Source: Bradyrhizobium rifense (GTDB taxonomy: Bacteria; Pseudomonadota; Alphaproteobacteria; Rhizobiales; Xanthobacteraceae). From it: a stretch of 64,000 nt of DNA. Both the position numbers and the translations under genes were made by a program. The stretch spans positions 277,573 to 341,572 of the forward strand of contig NZ_VSSS01000030.1 in assembly GCF_008123425.1 (NCBI RefSeq), written 5' to 3'. Under the pieces are notes generated by a model. The model worked only from the letters and a program-made list of their open reading frames with translations, was not told the origin of the DNA and searched no databases. Positions 33,129 to 41,737 of the stretch are shown here, piece by piece (the first letter of the stretch is position 1; the number at the start of each line of letters is the position of its first letter).

Positions 33129-34151
33129 CTACCCGCTCACGCCCCGGTTCTTCAGCACGAAGCAAGCCCCGCCCGCTTTGCGGATGCGGTTGCAGAGATC
33201 GTCGGCCTCGGGGCGCGTGTCGGTGCCGATGCGCACCTGGTAGAAGGCGTGCGAACCGCGGCTGCGCACCACCGAGCTCAACAGGCTGGGATCGCGCTCG
33301 CCGATCACGGCGCTGAGGCGCGTGACGGCGCGAGAGTACATCGCGAGCGCCTTGTTGCGGTCGAAGCCGGCGGCGAGCTGCACGCCCCAGATCTTCGCGG
33401 CGGCAAGCTCGACATGCTGCTCGAGCTCGCCAACGAACGGGTTCGGCGCGCGCTTCAACAGCGCCATCAGGTCACGGCAGCTCGTCGGCGGTGAACTGAG
33501 CGGCCCCTTGCCAGTGCTGCCGGCCTTGGCCCATGCGTCAACCGTAGCACCGGTGATGGCATAGACGTAGTTGCGGGTCTGCTCCGGTATGCCTCCGGTG
33601 CCGGCGAGCCATTCCTGCACCCGCCGCGGGCCGGCATTGTAGGCGGCCGCGGCGAGACCGAGATTGCCGAACTGGTTGCGCAACTCGTTGAGAAACTCGG
33701 CCGATTTCGGCAAGGCCTGCACCGGATTGAAGGGATTAAGAAGCCCGCGCTCGCTCGCGGTGCCCGGCATGAACTGCGCGATCCCCTGCGCCTGCTCGCC
33801 GCTGCGCGTTATGGGCCCCACCGCGTCGGCCTGGAAACGGCTTTCCTGCCAGATCACGCGGGCGAAGAATTCCAGCGGCAGATTGGCATCGCGCGCGGCC
33901 GCCTCCACGATCAGGCAGATCGATTCCCGCGTGTCGCTCTCGCGCCCATCCGCCGGCTTCTCCGGCGGCATCGCGAGCTCCTCGACGCTGGGAACGGCGA
34001 CGTTGGTCTTTGCCGGTGAGCTGTCCCATGCCATCGCCTGTGTCGCGGACACGAGCAGTGCGGGGATGATGCGTGATGCAATTCGCGTCAGCCGTGCCCA
34101 AGTATCGCCGTGGCGCACGCAGGCGCGGCATGCAACAAGATAATCTGCCAT
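33129..34151 (-). CDS. Lytic transglycosylase domain protein with C-terminal SPOR-like segment
   Basis: A 340-aa exported enzyme. A signal peptide of roughly 45 residues includes a long basic n-region, so the start could lie downstream; the cut is near QAMAWDS. The SLT domain (about 75-200) has the catalytic Glu in RVIWQESRFQADAVG and the motifs GEQAQGIAQFMPGTA and GLAAAAYNAGPRRVQEWL. The last 35 residues (FYQVRIGTDTRPEADDLCNRI, KAGGACFVLK) resemble a degenerate SPOR repeat. It cleaves peptidoglycan between MurNAc and GlcNAc. It is divergent from the TRAP-type binding protein. Confidence 0.88.
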   Translation of the reverse strand: MADYLVACRACVRHGDTWARLTRIASRIIPALLVSATQAMAWDSSPAKTNVAVPSVEELAMPPEKPADGRESDTRESICLIVEAAARDANLPLEFFARVIWQESRFQADAVGPITRSGEQAQGIAQFMPGTASERGLLNPFNPVQALPKSAEFLNELRNQFGNLGLAAAAYNAGPRRVQEWLAGTGGIPEQTRNYVYAITGATVDAWAKAGSTGKGPLSSPPTSCRDLMALLKRAPNPFVGELEQHVELAAAKIWGVQLAAGFDRNKALAMYSRAVTRLSAVIGERDPSLLSSVVRSRGSHAFYQVRIGTDTRPEADDLCNRIRKAGGACFVLKNRGVSG

Positions 34152-34214
34152 GTCGTGGCGTCGTGCCATGGTTCGACGAGTTGCCAATAAATGCTGCCTG
34201 ACCTGCTTCTCCCA

Positions 34215-35207
34215 ATGCGTTCCCCCGCCAAGGGGATCCGCGCGATCCTCGCCCTCGCATTATTGATCCTGTCCGCCGCGCCAGCCATGGCGCAAGTGAA
34301 CTGGCGGATGACCACCGAATATCCCGAGAACAATATATCCGGGATCGGGCTCACCACTTTCGCCGATCGCGTCGCCGCGCGCACAAACGGTTTCGTGAGC
34401 GTGACCAACGCCTTCGACAATCAGTTGAAGATCAGCTCGGGCGAGATGCCGCGCGCGGCTCTGGACGGCCGGATCGCCGGCGGCGACGCCTTTGCGGGCG
34501 CGCTCTCGGGCCTCGACCCCGTGCTCGGCCTCTCGACGCTCCCCTTCCTGGTGCAATCGGTCGAGATCGCTCACGCCGCCAATGCGCGCGCACGGCCGCT
34601 TTACGAAAAGGCCCTCGCCGCCCGCGGCCTCAAACTGCTCTATCTGACGATATGGCCAGCCACCGGCCTATGGTCGGATCGCGCGCTTGCAGGCGCCGAC
34701 GACCTGCCGAAACTCAATTTGCGCGCTTACGATGCCAATTCCAGCGAGGTGATGAAGGCGGCCGGAGCCAACGCGCAGTTCCTGCCGATGGACAAAGCGC
34801 TTGCTAGTCTGAAGGAGCATCAACTGAACGCGTTCCTCACCTCCGGCGATGGCGGCGCGGGACGCAAATTGTGGGACTTCCTGCCCTATTTCACGGCCAT
34901 CAATTACGCGATGCCGATCTCGATCGCCTTCGTCCGCACCGAGGCATTTGCCGCGCTGCCAGAGCCGATGCAGCGCGAGGTGCTGGCCGCCGCAGCCGAG
35001 ACCGAGCAAAGCCAACTCGCGCTGCTGGCCCACCGCACGACCGAGAATTATGCGCGCATGCGCGAAAACGGCGTCAAGATCGCCGAGCCCGCGCCGCCAT
35101 CCCTGGTCACGGCGCTCCGAACGGCCGCAACGGCCACGATCTCCGCCTGGGAGGCGCAGGCGGACGCGGATGCCGCCGCGATCGTCGAATGGGCGAAACA
35201 GCAATGA
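34215..35207 (+). CDS. TRAP transporter substrate-binding protein (DctP family), orphan
   Basis: The ATG at 34215 (MRSPAKG) is preferred over one 24 bp upstream because it gives a compact signal peptide ending AAPAMAQ; the product is 330 aa. The mature protein has the DctP pattern NWRMTTEYPENN, TLPFLVQSVEIA, and LKLLYLTIWPATGLWSD, with the conserved Arg in NLRAYDANSSEVMKAAGA that binds carboxylates. TRAP systems take up organic acids with a DctQM membrane pair. No dctQM gene is in this window, so the partner must lie elsewhere or the protein acts alone as a sensor. Confidence 0.88.
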   Translation: MRSPAKGIRAILALALLILSAAPAMAQVNWRMTTEYPENNISGIGLTTFADRVAARTNGFVSVTNAFDNQLKISSGEMPRAALDGRIAGGDAFAGALSGLDPVLGLSTLPFLVQSVEIAHAANARARPLYEKALAARGLKLLYLTIWPATGLWSDRALAGADDLPKLNLRAYDANSSEVMKAAGANAQFLPMDKALASLKEHQLNAFLTSGDGGAGRKLWDFLPYFTAINYAMPISIAFVRTEAFAALPEPMQREVLAAAAETEQSQLALLAHRTTENYARMRENGVKIAEPAPPSLVTALRTAATATISAWEAQADADAAAIVEWAKQQ

Positions 35208-35282
35208 CGGGAACGGTAGCGGCCAACGGCATGCCACTGCTCATTTGCAGTGAAACGTCCGCCAATCCCACTTTTCGTCGCT

Positions 35283-35483
35283 TCAGTTTTTGACCGGAAA
35301 CAGGCTTTCGCCGCTGATGGCGCGATCGAGCGCGTCGATCAGCCCCTGCATCTCCACGAACTTGTTGCGCGCGCGCTCGGCCGTCTCTCGCACAAAGGGA
35401 GCGGCCAGCACTTTTGCGTGCGCGTCTCTGTCCTCGATCATGCGATCACGGGCTTTCTTCAGTGTCTCAAGTCGCTCGCTCAT
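35283..35483 (-). CDS. Small coiled-coil protein (66 aa)
   Basis: The ATG at 35483 follows AGGAGA by six bases. The product is almost entirely heptad-like helix (MSERLETLKKARDRMIEDRDAH ending VEMQGLIDALDRAISG) with a short C-terminal tail, and is charged and soluble. I recall similar short helical hypotheticals in Bradyrhizobium. Function unknown. It lies beside the GH130 gene in the same direction. Confidence 0.65.
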   Translation of the reverse strand: MSERLETLKKARDRMIEDRDAHAKVLAAPFVRETAERARNKFVEMQGLIDALDRAISGESLFPVKN

Positions 35484-35545
35484 CCCGGCTCTCCTGTATC
35501 CTCTGACGTGTTAGCAAACGGAGCCAACGACTGCGAAAGCCGCGT

Positions 35546-36844
35546 TCAACCTTGCATCGCTTCGATGAGCGCGGAAATCTTGATCGTTGCGAAACTGGAG
35601 AAGGTATCGGACACGGCATATGGCAAGATGATCTGGTCATTGTGCCGCATCGCACCGCAGGTATAGACGACGTTCGGGACATACCCTTCGCGCTCGGACG
35701 GTTCAGGCCGCAACAGCGGCTCGACCGAACGTGCCAGCACCTTTGATGGATCGTGCTTATCGAGCAGCGCGGCTCCGATCGCGTATTTGCGAATCGGACC
35801 GACGCCGTGCGTCAGCAGCAGCCAACCTTCGTCAAGTTCGATCGGCGACCCGCAATTGCCGATCTGGACGAACTCCCAGGGAAATTGCGGCTTCAGGAGT
35901 ATCCGGCCGCCTTCCCACGTGTAGAGGTCGTCCGAATAGATCAGATACAGGTTCTCATTGTCCTGTCGCGCGATCATGGCATAGCTGCCGTCGATCTTGC
36001 GTGGGAACAGCGCCATGCCCTTGTTGCGTGCCGCGGCCCCGCGCAAAGGCGTTAGTCGAAACGACATGAAATCGCTGGTCTCGATCAATTCCGACCGGAT
36101 CGCGCGTCCGCTATAGGCTGTATAGGTCGCGTAGTAGCCCTCCCGATCGCCATCGCTGAATCTGACAAAGCGCGCATCCTCGATGCCATTCGATTGGGAT
36201 TCGGTAACGGGAAAGATGACGCGCTCGCTGAGGTCTTCCTCAGGCTTGAACATCAACTCCACGCGGTCGCCGTCCGGCCCGGATACGCGATCGCTGACCC
36301 GCGGAACCGAGGCAAGGCGCGCGGTCGGATCGACGGCGAGGCTTCCGTCAACCGCAATCGTTCCGGTTCGAAACGTCAGTGACGACACATGTCCCTCGCC
36401 GACGGCCCGGAGACTGATGATGAAGCGTAAACCTCCCTTCGGTGCCCCCGATTGATCCGGGTGCGGGACGATGCTGGGGTTGAACAAGGCAGAGGCTTCG
36501 AACGAATACTCACTGAGAAAATAGGCACCGACCAGCTGACGCTGGGTCTTCGAGAAGACGCCATGCGCCGCGAAGGCATCCTCCATTTCATCCGCTCGGG
36601 TCTCGAATCTCTCCAGGAGATTGCGATGTCGACCCTGAAAATTGTCGAGGACGTCTGCAAGCTGAACCGCAACGGCTTCCGAACTGAGCGCAAGAACCCG
36701 GTCGACGATATGATTTGCACGCATCTTATCGGTTGGATTCAGGTCGCGGGGTTCGGTTGTCGGCTTGAAGGGCCGCACGATGACTCGCGCTGGATCGGGG
36801 CGCAGATGAAGCCCCTGCCGGTTCAGGAAAGAAGCTTGTGACAC
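35546..36844 (-). CDS. GH130 family glycoside phosphorylase/hydrolase-like protein
   Basis: A 432-aa protein read from a GTG at 36844 preceded by GAGGATACC. After a helical N-terminal extension (about 1-115), it has the five-bladed beta-propeller motifs of GH130: FNPSIVPHPD, GIEDARFVRF, RNKGMALFPRKIDG and IGNCGSPIELDEGWLLLTHGVG. The family mostly phosphorolyses beta-1,2- or beta-1,4-mannosides; some are hydrolases. Asp in GIEDARF is the likely catalytic acid. It is 34 bp from the GT4 fusion gene upstream, and the pair probably acts on one mannose-type glycan. Confidence 0.85.
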   Translation of the reverse strand: MSQASFLNRQGLHLRPDPARVIVRPFKPTTEPRDLNPTDKMRANHIVDRVLALSSEAVAVQLADVLDNFQGRHRNLLERFETRADEMEDAFAAHGVFSKTQRQLVGAYFLSEYSFEASALFNPSIVPHPDQSGAPKGGLRFIISLRAVGEGHVSSLTFRTGTIAVDGSLAVDPTARLASVPRVSDRVSGPDGDRVELMFKPEEDLSERVIFPVTESQSNGIEDARFVRFSDGDREGYYATYTAYSGRAIRSELIETSDFMSFRLTPLRGAAARNKGMALFPRKIDGSYAMIARQDNENLYLIYSDDLYTWEGGRILLKPQFPWEFVQIGNCGSPIELDEGWLLLTHGVGPIRKYAIGAALLDKHDPSKVLARSVEPLLRPEPSEREGYVPNVVYTCGAMRHNDQIILPYAVSDTFSSFATIKISALIEAMQG

Positions 36845-36878
36845 GGTATCCTCGGCTCGCTGAATGAGAAGATGACGT

Positions 36879-39164
36879 TCAGGCGCTCACGGCGCGCAAG
36901 GCTGTCGGCCTTGTCAGGATCGGATTGACGCGCGCAAGCTGACGCATCTCCGCAAGTCCGAGGAGATAGCAAACAACCGACTCGCCCCCGCGGTTTTCGT
37001 TGGCGCGATCGGGGTGCAAGCCATCCCGGCAACTTCCCGTAAGCGGATCGACCAACGCCACCGAGAGATCATTGCTGCCAAGGAACCAGCCGAAGGCCCG
37101 CGTCGCCAAGGCTTTCCATTCGGCATCGCCGTCAACACGCCACGCGGTGAGGCAGGCAGCGATCGTTGCCGTTGCTTCCACAGGCTGCTGGTCAAACGCG
37201 TGAGGAGGTTGCCGCAGCTCGCCGAAGCCGGCGGTGCCGACCGGCCGGAAATGACCTGCCGAGCTCGTCTGCTGCGTCATGAGCCAGCGCAGAGACCTCA
37301 ATCCACCATCGAGATATTGAGGCGTTTGCGTTGCCACACCCGTGAGTATCAGGGCCTGTGGCAATCGCGCGTTGTCGTAAGCCAGCCCCTCCTCAAACCA
37401 CACCCAATCCGGCGTCTCGACCGACGCCAGACAGGACATCAACCTGCCGGCAAGCGAATGCCGGACTTCCTTGGCGTGGATATCGTCCGGAGCTACAGCG
37501 CAATAAGCGTCCAAACCCAGCAACATGAACGCCCACGCGCGGGGCGAACGAAAGCTTTCCGCGACCGACAATGCCTGGGCAAACAGAGCAGCAGCCCACA
37601 AGCGCCGGGCCGGGCTCGTGTCTTTGCGTGCAGCCTCACCCAAGGCCCATAGCGTCCGCCCGTGGCTATCTTCCGACCCCTTGTCTTCAAGCCAGGTTCG
37701 ATTGAAGCCCATGAAGTTGCGAAATTGCCTGGTGTCAGGGTTCCAGGCGTGTTGCACGAATGCCGCAAACCGGCTCGTCAATAGCTCCGACAGCGGCTGT
37801 TCGCCTGGACTATTGAGGGCGCAGGCCAACAGCAGCGCTCGCGCATTGTCATCGACGCAATAGCCGTGTACGCGATCCGGCACCGAAAGTACCGCGTGCT
37901 GGAACAGGCCGACATCGTCACACATCGACAGAAAATGGCCGATCTGCATATCGGGCGGCGCGGGGCTACGTGGCTCCGGCAAGCTCCTGTCGGCGCGCGC
38001 GAAGACCTTCAACCGATGGCCATGCCGCGCGTTTTCGAAGACAGACAGGTAGCGTTCGGCCACCCGCTCCCATGTCATCATTCGGCTCTCGGCATAGGCG
38101 CGCCGGGACATCGCCTGGCGGCGGACGTCGTCGGTCAGCAAGTTTGCGATCTCGTTGCCGATCGCCGCGGCGTCGCCGAAAGGCACCAGCACACCGCACC
38201 CGTCGGCAAGCAGCTCGCGTGCGTGCCAGTAGGGCGTCGAGACGACCGGCTTCCCCAACCCGAAACTGTAGGCCAAGGTTCCCGACGTCATCTGGGCTTC
38301 GTTGAGATAGGGCGTGACATAGACGTCGCACATCGAGATGAATTCGAGCAGCGTGGCCAGATCGGCGAAGCGATCGAAGAACACCACGTGATCGTCAATT
38401 CCGAGTTCGCGCACTCGCGCCATCAGGCTCTCGCGATAGGCCTCGCCCTGATTCCGAACCAGATTGGGATGCGTTGCGCCGAGCACGACATACACCGCAT
38501 TCGCGCAGCGCTTCAGAATCGACGGCATGGCGTCGATCATGACTTCGATGCCCTTGTTCGGTGACAACAGGCCGAACGTCAGAATGACCGACTTCTGCTC
38601 AAATCCAAGCTTGGCTTTCGCGGCATCGGGCGTAGCGAAGGCGACATCGGGAATGCCGTGGGCGATGACCTCGATCTTGTCGTCAGGCACCAGGTAGATA
38701 TCGCGCAGCAGTTCGCGGCCCTTATGGGCCATCACCACGACCTTCACCGACGCCTCGACGATGCGCTCCATGACCGTCCGCTGCGCAGGTGTCGGATCGG
38801 CCAGCACGGTATGGAACGTCGTCACCACCGGCAAGGCAAGGCGGGACAGCAACACCAGGATATGGGCGCCGGCTTCACCACCGAAAATTCCAAACTCATG
38901 CTGCAGACACACAGTGTCGAATCGGCCGGCATTCAGGAAATCCGCTGCCCGTATGTAGTCTTCGATATTGCCGTCCTTGATCTGGAACGCGACCGCCGGA
39001 GGATAATCATAAGCTTGACCGCGATCGGTCATTGCAACGATGCAGGTCTCCAGATCCTGGCGCGAAATCGATATCGCGTTCTTCAGATCGGTCGTATAGG
39101 TCGCAATTCCGCACGGGCGTGGCAGCGAGTTGCCGATGACGGCGATACGGCGGAGCGGCGTCAT
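36879..39164 (-). CDS. GT4 glycosyltransferase fused to a helical glycosidase-like domain
   Basis: A 761-aa cytoplasmic protein. Residues about 1-390 form a GT-B glycosyltransferase (GT4): RIAVIGNSLPRPCGIATYTTDL, VVTTFHTVLADP, VILTFGLLSPNKGIEVMIDAMP and the EX7E region around LNEAQMTSGTLAYSFGLGKPVVST. Residues about 410-761 are helical, with DDNARALLLACAL, WALGEAARK, and HAFDQQPVEATATIAACL, which recall (alpha/alpha)6-barrel enzymes. It precedes the GH130 gene in one operon. The pair looks like synthesis and turnover of a mannose-rich glycan; the product is not known. Confidence 0.82.
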   Translation of the reverse strand: MTPLRRIAVIGNSLPRPCGIATYTTDLKNAISISRQDLETCIVAMTDRGQAYDYPPAVAFQIKDGNIEDYIRAADFLNAGRFDTVCLQHEFGIFGGEAGAHILVLLSRLALPVVTTFHTVLADPTPAQRTVMERIVEASVKVVVMAHKGRELLRDIYLVPDDKIEVIAHGIPDVAFATPDAAKAKLGFEQKSVILTFGLLSPNKGIEVMIDAMPSILKRCANAVYVVLGATHPNLVRNQGEAYRESLMARVRELGIDDHVVFFDRFADLATLLEFISMCDVYVTPYLNEAQMTSGTLAYSFGLGKPVVSTPYWHARELLADGCGVLVPFGDAAAIGNEIANLLTDDVRRQAMSRRAYAESRMMTWERVAERYLSVFENARHGHRLKVFARADRSLPEPRSPAPPDMQIGHFLSMCDDVGLFQHAVLSVPDRVHGYCVDDNARALLLACALNSPGEQPLSELLTSRFAAFVQHAWNPDTRQFRNFMGFNRTWLEDKGSEDSHGRTLWALGEAARKDTSPARRLWAAALFAQALSVAESFRSPRAWAFMLLGLDAYCAVAPDDIHAKEVRHSLAGRLMSCLASVETPDWVWFEEGLAYDNARLPQALILTGVATQTPQYLDGGLRSLRWLMTQQTSSAGHFRPVGTAGFGELRQPPHAFDQQPVEATATIAACLTAWRVDGDAEWKALATRAFGWFLGSNDLSVALVDPLTGSCRDGLHPDRANENRGGESVVCYLLGLAEMRQLARVNPILTRPTALRAVSA

Positions 39165-39209
39165 GTCGTCACCTCGATGATTTCTCCTGATGTCGGAGCG
39201 TGCACGGCC

Positions 39210-39458
39210 TCAACAACCGCGGCAGATATTCTTCAGTTTCGCTGCGGTTCTCGCCTCTTCCGCAAGGAACGGGTCTTTGTAGGCACCGCGGGACGCGTTG
39301 TCCTCCGCAGTGTCGGGCTTCTTCACTTTCGGGGGAAACGCCGCGTCGTAACACGCGAGGCGTCCGCTCGTGCTTTCGATCGCGCGGCAGTCCGGCTCTC
39401 TCGCGACGGCACTTTGCGCGAAGGTGCCAAGCGCCAATGCGACAATAAGCATTTTCAT
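39210..39458 (-). CDS. Cys-rich exported protein, module B copy (82 aa)
   Basis: A signal peptide of about 19 residues (MKMLIVALALGTFAQSAVA) is followed by REPDCRAIESTSGRLACYD and a C-terminus EARTAAKLKNICRGC. The mature protein matches the 1024-1296 protein along its length, with all four cysteines conserved and an identical final 16 residues. The linker between the two conserved blocks differs slightly. It is last in module B, downstream of the 64-aa and 32-aa genes. Confidence 0.78.
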   Translation of the reverse strand: MKMLIVALALGTFAQSAVAREPDCRAIESTSGRLACYDAAFPPKVKKPDTAEDNASRGAYKDPFLAEEARTAAKLKNICRGC

Positions 39459-39515
39459 ACAGGTATGGTTCCTCGCGACGATCTGGACACGGTCATTCGA
39501 CGAATCCCCGCGATC

Positions 39516-39710
39516 TCATGCATCGAATTGGTCGAACTCGTCGGACAGCAGGATCCGCCCTTGCGGCGTGCATATCCGCACGTCGACATAGCCCTCCTGC
39601 AACAGCTCCCTCGCCTTCTTCAAAGCGGCATCCGTAGTGGCGCGGGCCAAGCTGACGTAGCCACCTTGATCGCGTCCGCTCACTAGATACTGCAGTGACG
39701 TTCTATCCAT
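39516..39710 (-). CDS. Small hypothetical protein, middle gene of module B (64 aa)
   Basis: The start ATG at 39710 overlaps the stop of the micropeptide gene (ATGGATAG), so it is translationally coupled. The product (MDRTSLQYLVSGRDQGGYVSLAR, then DAALKKARELLQEGYVDVRI) looks like a small alpha/beta protein, with a C-terminal ILLSDEFDQFDA. It is soluble. It has no similarity to the middle gene of module A. Function unknown. Confidence 0.65.
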   Translation of the reverse strand: MDRTSLQYLVSGRDQGGYVSLARATTDAALKKARELLQEGYVDVRICTPQGRILLSDEFDQFDA

Positions 39711-39801
39711 GCAGAAGCGCCGCCGCAGCCACCAGAAACAACAGAAACAGCGGGACGATCACCGGCGGCACGATCCAGTCGGCCAGGCGAAATCGAGGCA
39801 C
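39703..39801 (-). CDS. Single-span membrane micropeptide, module B (32 aa)
   Basis: Read from a GTG at 39801, with GAGGAG seven bases upstream. The product MPRFRLADWIVPPVIVPLFL continues with a hydrophobic run (LFLVAAAALL) and ends HG. It matches the 33-aa peptide at 1576-1677 in the W-[LI]-V-P-P-V-[LI]-V-P segment and in length and helix position. Its stop overlaps the ATG of the 64-aa gene. Conservation of the reading frame in two distant copies, despite different DNA, supports translation. Confidence 0.6.
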   Translation of the reverse strand: MPRFRLADWIVPPVIVPLFLLFLVAAAALLHG

Positions 39802-39810
39802 GCGCGCTCC

Positions 39811-39915
39811 TCCTCGTTCGGCGGGAGCGCAAGTGACCCTCAGTCACCGATGGATGCCATGGGAAGGGCGGTGATAGCGTGACTCTACGCTTACCCCCGG
39901 CCAATAGCGAGCCTT
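39811..39915 (-). promoter_or_regulatory. Leader/promoter DNA shared with module A
   Basis: Minus-strand alignment with 1690-1800: a 44-bp segment CTCGCTAT...ATCACCGC of identical length, then ATCGGTGACTGAG and TTGCGCTCCCGCC, leading directly to the micropeptide start. The micropeptide DNA itself is less conserved than parts of this leader, so the leader has a function of its own, either promoter or RNA. Confidence 0.55.
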
Positions 39916-40035
39916 TAAAGCGGTACACGACATCCGCGACGCCGGTTTCGGCGTGATGACGGTTGCGCATTGCCTTGGCCTGCGGCCTCGGTTAGGTCAA
40001 ACAGCGGCGCTGGTATCAACACGGACACGGCCAGA

Positions 40036-40674
40036 ATGGCGACAATCTTCTTCGATCTCGACGGCACGCTGACCAACCCGAAGCCCGGGATCACCCGCTC
40101 GATCCAGTACGCCCTGGAGCGGCTGAGCCTCACGGTTCCGAGTGAGGACGAGCTGACCTGGTGCATCGGGCCGCCGCTGCATACGAGCCTGAAGAAGCTC
40201 ACCGGAACCGACGCGCTGGCCGACCAGGCACTGTTGCTCTATCGCGAGCGCTTCAGCGACATCGGCCTGTTCGAGAACGAGGCCTATGCCGGTATTGTCG
40301 ACACATTGACGACGATTGCCGCGACCGACCAGCGCATGTTCGTCGCGACCAGCAAGCCCGCGGTCTACGCCACCCGCATCGTCGATCATTTTGGCCTGAA
40401 ACCGTATTTCGAGCGCGTGTTCGGTTCCGAGCTCGACGGCACCCGCGTCGACAAGCGCGACCTGCTTCGTTACGCGCTCGACGAGACCAGGGTCGATGCC
40501 ACCAGCGCCATCATGATCGGCGACCGCAGCCATGACGTGGTCGGCGCCAGAACCAACGGAATGACCGCGATCGGCGTGCTCTATGGCTATGGCAGCGAGG
40601 CCGAGCTGCGGGACGCCGGCGCGCATCACATCTGCGCCGCACATCCGGAGCTGCTCGGCCACTGCGTCGCCTAG
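40036..40674 (+). CDS. HAD family hydrolase (phosphoglycolate phosphatase-like)
   Basis: The start is the ATG at 40036; the product is 212 aa. HAD motifs are intact: motif I FFDLDGTLTNPKPGI, motif II FVATSKPAV, and motif III MIGDRSHDVVGA. The inserted helical cap lies between residues 18 and 80. It looks like the Gph/PPase-type phosphatases that act on phosphoglycolate or similar small phosphates. It converges with the aldoxime dehydratase gene; the stops overlap by 4 bp. Confidence 0.9.
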   Translation: MATIFFDLDGTLTNPKPGITRSIQYALERLSLTVPSEDELTWCIGPPLHTSLKKLTGTDALADQALLLYRERFSDIGLFENEAYAGIVDTLTTIAATDQRMFVATSKPAVYATRIVDHFGLKPYFERVFGSELDGTRVDKRDLLRYALDETRVDATSAIMIGDRSHDVVGARTNGMTAIGVLYGYGSEAELRDAGAHHICAAHPELLGHCVA

Positions 40675-41711
40675 GCAGCGACCGTCTCGACCGCCGCAAG
40701 CATTCCCGTCTTTGGATGGCAGTTGAGATATTCGAAGAACTGCTCGTCGGCGGCCGCGACCGTGACCTCGTGATAGAGCCGCAGCTTCGCTGATGGCCCG
40801 AGCGTGGAGAGATATTTCATCGCCGCACCGAAGATCTTGACGTGGGTCGGATGCGATTCCGCCCAGCGCTCCAGTGCGGCGAGACTTTTCCACCAGCTCT
40901 GACCGTAGGATTTTTCACTCGTCTTGCCGTCAGCCGAGAGCACTTCCATGTAGCGGTTGGCATAGCAGCCGATCGCGAGCCCGTCGTCGCGCAAGAAATC
41001 CATGCCCTCGCGGAGCACCGGCTCGACGTCGTCGAGATAGAGCTTCCGCTCGGACGCCTCGGTATCGCTCCAGTCCTGCCCTGAGCGGATCAGGCAGAGA
41101 TTGTCGTTCGCCTTCACACGCAGCCGCGCACCATCAGGGATCAGTTCCGGATTGCCGCCCGGCGACATCGGATCGGTCTGCGACAGCGGAATGCGATCGC
41201 GCATGCCGCCCCAATAGGCGTGCTCTTGTACCTCGCCGCTCATGCCGTCGGCGATGACTGCGACACCTTCAGGCCTGCCGAGTGAGGAAAACAGCGTCTC
41301 GTGCCGCGCCACCGTGGGACGCAGCACCTCGATGAAGGTGCCGATTCCGTCGCGCGACTTTCCGGTCCACGCCTCGCGTGCCGGCGCAAACCAGGCATCG
41401 AAGCGGGCGATGTCGTCCCAATAGGCGACCGAGACAATGTTCGCGTGGCCGGCCTGATCGACATAGTGCGCGCGGTCCCAATGCGAGGGACCGCCCTCGC
41501 CGGCGAACAGCCCGGCGATTTCCGCGAGCGCTTCCGTCGCGGCCGCCGGCGTCGCCCCACGATACTGCACGCCGAAATACGCCATCACGACGCGGCTCAC
41601 GGCGGGCTTGTAGCGCGCCACGAACGATGGATATGGCGGCTGGTAATCGTCCGGCACGCGCATGTGGCGCGTGCGCTGGGTTTCGAGATGCATAGGAATT
41701 GCGGATTCCAT
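40671..41711 (-). CDS. Haem-containing aldoxime dehydratase (OxdA/phenylacetaldoxime dehydratase family)
   Basis: A 346-aa enzyme; ATG after AGGGAGG. The family motifs are YFGVQYRG, the GPSHWDRAHYVDQAGHANIVSVAYWDD segment, and the C-terminal ERWAESHPTHVKIFGAAMKY and LRLYHEVTV, which carry the conserved histidines (one binds haem, one acts in catalysis). The family turns aldoximes (R-CH=NOH) into nitriles. It lies 26 bp after the nitrilase gene, so the operon can take aldoximes to carboxylic acids. It is cytoplasmic. Confidence 0.9.
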   Translation of the reverse strand: MESAIPMHLETQRTRHMRVPDDYQPPYPSFVARYKPAVSRVVMAYFGVQYRGATPAAATEALAEIAGLFAGEGGPSHWDRAHYVDQAGHANIVSVAYWDDIARFDAWFAPAREAWTGKSRDGIGTFIEVLRPTVARHETLFSSLGRPEGVAVIADGMSGEVQEHAYWGGMRDRIPLSQTDPMSPGGNPELIPDGARLRVKANDNLCLIRSGQDWSDTEASERKLYLDDVEPVLREGMDFLRDDGLAIGCYANRYMEVLSADGKTSEKSYGQSWWKSLAALERWAESHPTHVKIFGAAMKYLSTLGPSAKLRLYHEVTVAAADEQFFEYLNCHPKTGMLAAVETVAA

Positions 41712-41737
41712 GATCGTGCCTCCCTTGATCCCGCCAA

